The position numbers and the translations under genes are program-made. From contig JAEUIU010000050.1 in the NCBI GenBank assembly GCA_016795065.1, positions 1 to 54,419 of the forward strand: 54,419 nucleotides of DNA. Direction: 5' to 3'. Positions 50,662 to 54,419 of this stretch are shown here, piece after piece. Each line of letters opens with the position of its first letter. Position 1 is the stretch's first letter. The notes under the pieces are model-generated. The model made no database searches. It worked only from the letters and a program-made list of their open reading frames with translations, and was not told the origin of the DNA. The DNA comes from Phycisphaerae bacterium. Lineage in GTDB: Bacteria > Planctomycetota > Phycisphaerae > Phycisphaerales > SM1A02.

Positions 50662-50796
50662 TTCGGAGATGCTCACCCGTCCGTGGTAGGTCGTGGTGAT
50701 CGGGAATCGGTCGCCTGCGGCACGCCGCCGCTGGCTACTGGATACCTACGCGACGGGATTCCGAAGTCGCGCGCGAGGGGGGGGCGAGAGCAACCC
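50662..50796 (+). repeat. Direct repeat, right copy (about 135 bp)
   Basis: Second copy of the 49068-49200 repeat, same orientation, about 1.59 kb to the right. It ends in the GCGAGAGCAACCC motif 16 bases before the stop of the exporter ATPase gene. Confidence 0.92.
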
Positions 50797-50812
50797 TGAA
50801 GTGATTCGAACT

Positions 50813-51538
50813 TCATGCGTGGGCGACCGTGGCTTCTGCGACGGGCGATGCTGCAGGCTTCAGAAGCCCATCTTCCATCTCATAGATGGTGTCGAACACG
50901 TCGAGCGCCCGATGGTCGTGCGTGACAACGATGACACACGTGCCGTGCCTGTGGGCCACATCACGGAACAGCTCCATGACCTGTCGCCCGCGAACACTAT
51001 CGAGCGCGGCGGTCGGTTCGTCGGCGAGAATTAGACTGGGTTGATTGGCCAGGGCGCGGGCGACGGTGACACGCTGCTGCTCGCCCCCGGAGAGTTGTGT
51101 CGGCATGTTGAACGCCCGCTTTCCTACCCCGAGGGCGTCGAGCAGTTCTTTGGCGCGGCGTCTGGCCACCGAAGTCGGGCGACCGATCAGTTCGCCCACC
51201 ACTTGGACATTTTCAATCGCGCTGAGGAACGGGATCAGGTTAGATTTCTGGAAAACAAAGCCGATGTGCTCCCGGCGAAAGCGGCGGAGGTCGCCCAGCG
51301 AACGCGGGCCGTCCTGCATCAGTTGGCCGCCGATGGTCACCGTGCCGCGGGTTGGCGGGTTGATGAGCCCCACACAGAGCAGGAAGGTGGACTTGCCAGC
51401 GCCACTGGGACCAAGGAGCGCGACGACTTCACCGCGCCGGACGCGCATCGACGCATCGCGCAACGCCACCACCTCGGTGTGCCCGTGGCCGTACACCTTG
51501 GTGAGCCCGCTTGTTTCCAGGGCCAGTGGGTCGGTCAT
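50813..51538 (-). CDS. MacB/LolD-type ABC transporter ATP-binding protein
   Basis: 241 residues. Walker A GPSGAGKST (Lys49), Q loop FVFQKSNLIP, signature LSGGEQQRVTVARALA, Walker B LILADEPTAALD and the switch His in VVTHDHRALDVFD. The fold and size fit the LolD/MacB/DevA group, which works with FtsX-like permeases in mechanotransmission or lipoprotein export. It is last of a three-gene minus-strand operon (adaptor, permease, ATPase), 26 bases after the permease gene. Confidence 0.92.
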   Translation of the reverse strand: MTDPLALETSGLTKVYGHGHTEVVALRDASMRVRRGEVVALLGPSGAGKSTFLLCVGLINPPTRGTVTIGGQLMQDGPRSLGDLRRFRREHIGFVFQKSNLIPFLSAIENVQVVGELIGRPTSVARRRAKELLDALGVGKRAFNMPTQLSGGEQQRVTVARALANQPSLILADEPTAALDSVRGRQVMELFRDVAHRHGTCVIVVTHDHRALDVFDTIYEMEDGLLKPAASPVAEATVAHA

Positions 51539-51564
51539 GCCGTTCTCGATCTCCTTGCAAAGAG

Positions 51565-52776
51565 TCAGCCGATCGCCTCATTCGGTGCGACGCGCATCGC
51601 CTTCCAGATCCCGAGGAGGCTCGCGAGCACCGAGATTACGAGCACGATGCCGGCCAGCCGAAGCAAGTCATCGTTGGTTACGAGTACGCGCCGGGGAAAG
51701 AGCGGAAAGAGGCGGGTTCCGATCAGGTATCCCACGCCATACGCGAGCAAGCCCATGATCAGCGACTGCTGGAGGATGAGCCCGACAATGACATGCGTCG
51801 GTGCGCCGATGAGTTTCAGCAGGGCGATAGGGTGGAGCTTGTCGAGCGTGAGGGTGTAGATGATGAGAGCCATGATCACCGCCGAGATGATCGTCAGCAG
51901 AACACGAAAGAGCAGGATCTGGCGGCGGGCACGATCCACGCTCCCCTTGAGCAGCAGTCCTTCCTGCTGCGGGCCGGTGTAGGTAGTCACGTCGCTCCAC
52001 CCGCTCATGGACCGCTGCACTTTGGTGGCGTCGGTACCCGGCATCAGGCGCGCGATCACAGCGCTGATAGCCGGGCCCGGGAGCGCCGCGAGATTCTGCG
52101 CGGGGCCGGAGGCGCGGTCCAACACCCCCGGCTGCGTGCGGCCGAAGTCGATCTCGTCCGCGCGGGCGCGCCGGGCCTCTCGCTCCAACCGGATCGACTC
52201 GCCGGGCTCGTCGAACTGGATCGCCTGCGCATCGCGGCTGGTGAAGCACGCGATCCCGTCACCACCCGAGGCCACCAGCCAGCGAGTGAGCCCGACGACC
52301 GTGTACGTGTCCTTTCCGAGGCGGAGTCGTTCTCCAAGTCCCAATCCCAGGGACTCGTCGGCGATCATCTCGAAGTGATTCTGCGCCAGCGGACGACCAG
52401 CGATCAGCGGCAGGCCCTCGCCCTTGTCGGTAGGCCAGCCGAGCCCGAGCACGCCCATCCGCAAGGGCTTGCCGCGGTGCTCGCGTTGGATGGTGTGGAA
52501 CACAAACTCGCGGGCATCGGTGACCCCAGGAACGGCGGCGACGCGATCCACCAGGCTGCGCGGAAGCCGAGAAACCTCGGCGAAGGGCCCGCGTGTGTCA
52601 CGCTGCACAACCCAGAGGTCTGCCCCGACTCCGCGCGTGACCACGAGCGCATCGTCCACCAACCCCCGATAGATGCCCCCCATGCCCATCACGACCATGA
52701 GGAGCATCCCCACGCCGAGCGTCGTGAGGACGAAACGCCCGAGGCTGTGCCGGATATCACGAACAGCGAGGTTCAT
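51565..52776 (-). CDS. FtsX-like ABC permease (MacB/DevC type)
   Basis: 403 residues. An N-terminal membrane helix (FVLTTLGVGMLLMVVMGMGG) and a large periplasmic domain (~45-270), then three helices in the FtsX domain (LLTIISAVIMALIIYTLTLD, GLILQQSLIMGLLAYGVGYL, LAGIVLVISVLASLLGIW). This is the four-helix layout of MacB/DevC/LolCE-type permeases. The start overlaps the adaptor stop by ATGA. Confidence 0.9.
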   Translation of the reverse strand: MNLAVRDIRHSLGRFVLTTLGVGMLLMVVMGMGGIYRGLVDDALVVTRGVGADLWVVQRDTRGPFAEVSRLPRSLVDRVAAVPGVTDAREFVFHTIQREHRGKPLRMGVLGLGWPTDKGEGLPLIAGRPLAQNHFEMIADESLGLGLGERLRLGKDTYTVVGLTRWLVASGGDGIACFTSRDAQAIQFDEPGESIRLEREARRARADEIDFGRTQPGVLDRASGPAQNLAALPGPAISAVIARLMPGTDATKVQRSMSGWSDVTTYTGPQQEGLLLKGSVDRARRQILLFRVLLTIISAVIMALIIYTLTLDKLHPIALLKLIGAPTHVIVGLILQQSLIMGLLAYGVGYLIGTRLFPLFPRRVLVTNDDLLRLAGIVLVISVLASLLGIWKAMRVAPNEAIG

Positions 52777-53990
52777 TCCGGGGTGATCCTCCGACCATCT
52801 CGAAGCGGGTCTGCGGTCGGCGTCGCCGGGCTCACGACCACATCGCCGGGCGCCAGCCCGCTGGTCACTTCGACATCCTCGCGTCCGCGCAAACCGATGG
52901 AGATCTCACGCCAGCGGGCCGTTCCACCCTCGTCGATCATCACGCCCGATCGCCCGTTCCGCACAAGCACAAGTGACGCTGGAACAATGACCACATCTTC
53001 GCGGCGATCGACACGGATAAAGACCTCGGCACGTTGCCCCACGGCCCAGTTCGCGGGCAGCCGTTCGACGCGCACGTCGACCACGATCTCGCGGGTCTCA
53101 CGATCTGCCTCACGTCCGACACGCGCCACCACGCCCTCGTACTCCATGTCCGGCTCAGAACGGAAGACCACGCGCGCCCGCTGCTGGTCGGCCAGCCGGG
53201 CCAACTCCGTCTCGTCGACCCATGCCGAGATCCACATCTCGTTGGGCGAGACGAGCTGCAGCACCGACGAACCCGCCGTCACAACGTCGCCCACGTCGCG
53301 GTCGCGCCGCACGATCAGGGCGTCGAATGGAGCCTCAATTGTGGTGTCGTGCAACCGCGCCCGCTGGTAGTCCAATGCGCGCTCGGCCGCCGTGAGTCGC
53401 TGTTGTCCCTCACGGATCGCGGCACCAGACCGCGCGAGTTCAGCCTCTGCCACGGCAAGTGCTTCGGCCGCCTTGTCGAGTTCCTGTCGTGAGGAGGCGT
53501 TCGAGGCCGCCGCCTGCACCTGCCGCTCGTGCGTCAGTCGTGCCTGCGACAGCACCGCCTCGGCCCGCCGCCGATCGGCTTGAAGCCGCTCGACGCTCGC
53601 GGCTGCCGCAGCAACATCGGCCTCCGCGACCGCGACCTGCTGTCGAACGTCGGTGTCCTCAAGTGCGATGAGCGTGTCGCCAGCCTTGACGTGATCTCCT
53701 TGGTCAACAGTGATCTTGACGATCAGGCCAGGTATCTTTGGCCCGACGATCGCGCTCGCCCGGGCCTCGAGCGTGCCCGTGCCGAGCACCTCCGCCAGCA
53801 CCTGCCCTCGGGCGACGGTGTGCGTCGATACGGCGACAGGCGAAAGAAGCGTCCACCACGCCGCAAGCCCAATGACGGCGACCACACCCGCTATCCGGGC
53901 CATGAGCCAGACTCGTCCCGCATTGCGCTGCCACCAAGTCACGCGGGGCGACGTGGAACCTGATCCGGGTGTTGTCTCACTGATCGTCAT
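52773..53990 (-). CDS. HlyD/MacA-type membrane-fusion adaptor
   Basis: 405 residues. One N-terminal membrane helix (residues ~29-50), a lipoyl half-motif (VGPKIPGLIVKITVDQGDHV), a long Ala/Glu-rich coiled-coil hairpin (~110-215), the second lipoyl half (TTIEAPFDALIVRRDRDVGDVV), beta-barrel and membrane-proximal domains (AEVFIRVDRREDVVIVPASL). With the permease and ATPase it makes a tripartite exporter of the MacAB/DevBCA kind. The outer-membrane channel gene is not in the window. Confidence 0.92.
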   Translation of the reverse strand: MTISETTPGSGSTSPRVTWWQRNAGRVWLMARIAGVVAVIGLAAWWTLLSPVAVSTHTVARGQVLAEVLGTGTLEARASAIVGPKIPGLIVKITVDQGDHVKAGDTLIALEDTDVRQQVAVAEADVAAAAASVERLQADRRRAEAVLSQARLTHERQVQAAASNASSRQELDKAAEALAVAEAELARSGAAIREGQQRLTAAERALDYQRARLHDTTIEAPFDALIVRRDRDVGDVVTAGSSVLQLVSPNEMWISAWVDETELARLADQQRARVVFRSEPDMEYEGVVARVGREADRETREIVVDVRVERLPANWAVGQRAEVFIRVDRREDVVIVPASLVLVRNGRSGVMIDEGGTARWREISIGLRGREDVEVTSGLAPGDVVVSPATPTADPLRDGRRITPE

Positions 53991-54382
53991 GCAAAGGATC
54001 GTATCGAGCCCGCGCGCACTCCCTCGACGACATCGAGCGACGAACTGGCGCGCGGTGGTTCCTGCTCGGTATCGGGGTCACTGGCTCATCCGTGGTTCGA
54101 CGCGCACTGACGACCGGGAAAGGCCCCCGAGAGCAACCCTCCTGTTTACCTCGCGGGGGGCGTCAACCAGAGAGCGCGAGAGTTTGAGAGGGTTGCCGCC
54201 GGTGGGGCGAGAGCAACCGTGGGAGTTGCCGTCGGACCCCGAGATTCGGCTTCAAGACCGAGATCGCGGCGGGCGGGGCGGGTTCCCGCCCCGGCGTCGG
54301 AAACCCCCGTCCGGACGGGACATTCCGCGCGTCCTCCCGGCCACGCCCCGAGGCGTCCAAATCGCCCGACCCGTAAACCAAA
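53991..54382. other. Intergenic region upstream of the exporter operon
   Basis: No convincing gene. It holds two copies of CGAGAGCAACC (54128-54138, 54208-54218) and a perfect 20-base palindrome, CGGGGCGGG-TT-CCCGCCCCG (54274-54293). The exporter promoter should lie just right of 53990 on the minus strand, but no clear consensus is visible. Confidence 0.5.
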
Positions 54383-54408
54383 ACGCCCTCGCGTTTCCGC
54401 GAGGGCGT
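54383..54408 (-). terminator. Perfect 11-bp hairpin, likely terminator for a minus-strand gene beyond the window
   Basis: ACGCCCTCGCG (54383-54393), loop TTTC, CGCGAGGGCGT (54398-54408). On the minus strand it is followed by TTT-GG-TTT, a modest T tract. Confidence 0.65.
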
Positions 54409-54419
54409 CGGTAACTCCC

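Noticed and set aside
51511..53370. A 619-codon open frame on the plus strand
   Set aside because: Antisense to the FtsX-like permease and the adaptor gene; those carry the recognisable domains.

Overview
The window is GC-rich bacterial chromosome. It carries about 43 intact protein genes plus a decayed mobile-element patch. Gene content (orphan mraZ, csrA, a CotH-like kinase, a GH127 arabinofuranosidase, a PilMNOP/GspEF secretion locus with several atypical prepilins, dense ATGA overlaps) suggests a Planctomycetota bacterium, perhaps Phycisphaerae. That is inference from gene content, not a phylogenetic result. I found no rRNA, tRNA or CRISPR array.

Left part (1-11513): two tandem DUF4139-like secreted proteins (the first cut by the window edge); a minus-strand amidohydrolase and flavin-reductase pair; mraZ with a recognisable MraZ operator but no rsmH or other division gene after it; csrA and a NifU-domain protein on the minus strand; a lipoprotein; and an M48 membrane protease, dapF and M20 peptidase series.

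Arabinose island (11497-24745): a minus-strand operon encodes a GH127 beta-L-arabinofuranosidase and a complete YtfQRT/YjfF-type furanose ABC importer. Divergently, a ROK regulator, ribulokinase (AraB), ribulose-5-phosphate 4-epimerase (AraD), a FucI-type isomerase in the place of AraA, and a HAD phosphatase form the intracellular pathway. Together they would release L-arabinofuranose outside the cell, import it and convert it to D-xylulose 5-phosphate.

Middle (24746-34758): a secreted proline-rich protein on the minus strand; three genes of the arginine/ornithine succinyltransferase pathway (class-III aminotransferase, AstA, AstD) without AstB or AstE; a CotH-family protein; a GT2 glycosyltransferase; and a two-gene signalling operon with a response regulator and a GAF/HD-GYP c-di-GMP phosphodiesterase.

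Secretion/pilus locus (34981-47795): four prepilin-like or PilX/GspK-like minor components, a PAS histidine kinase, a STAS protein, a GspE/PilB ATPase with an MshEN-like N-terminus, GspF/PilC, PilM, PilN, PilO, a PilP-like protein and two paralogous pilins. Most genes overlap by ATGA. No secretin or prepilin peptidase lies in the window.

Right part (47796-54419): a mosaic of mobile debris (an IS630 remnant with a nonsense codon fused to the 3' part of an IS110 transposase), a CPBP-family membrane protease flanked by direct repeats of about 134 bp, gene fragments, and a MacB/DevBCA-like exporter operon. An 11-base motif, CGAGAGCAACC, occurs four times here and brackets both gene modules.
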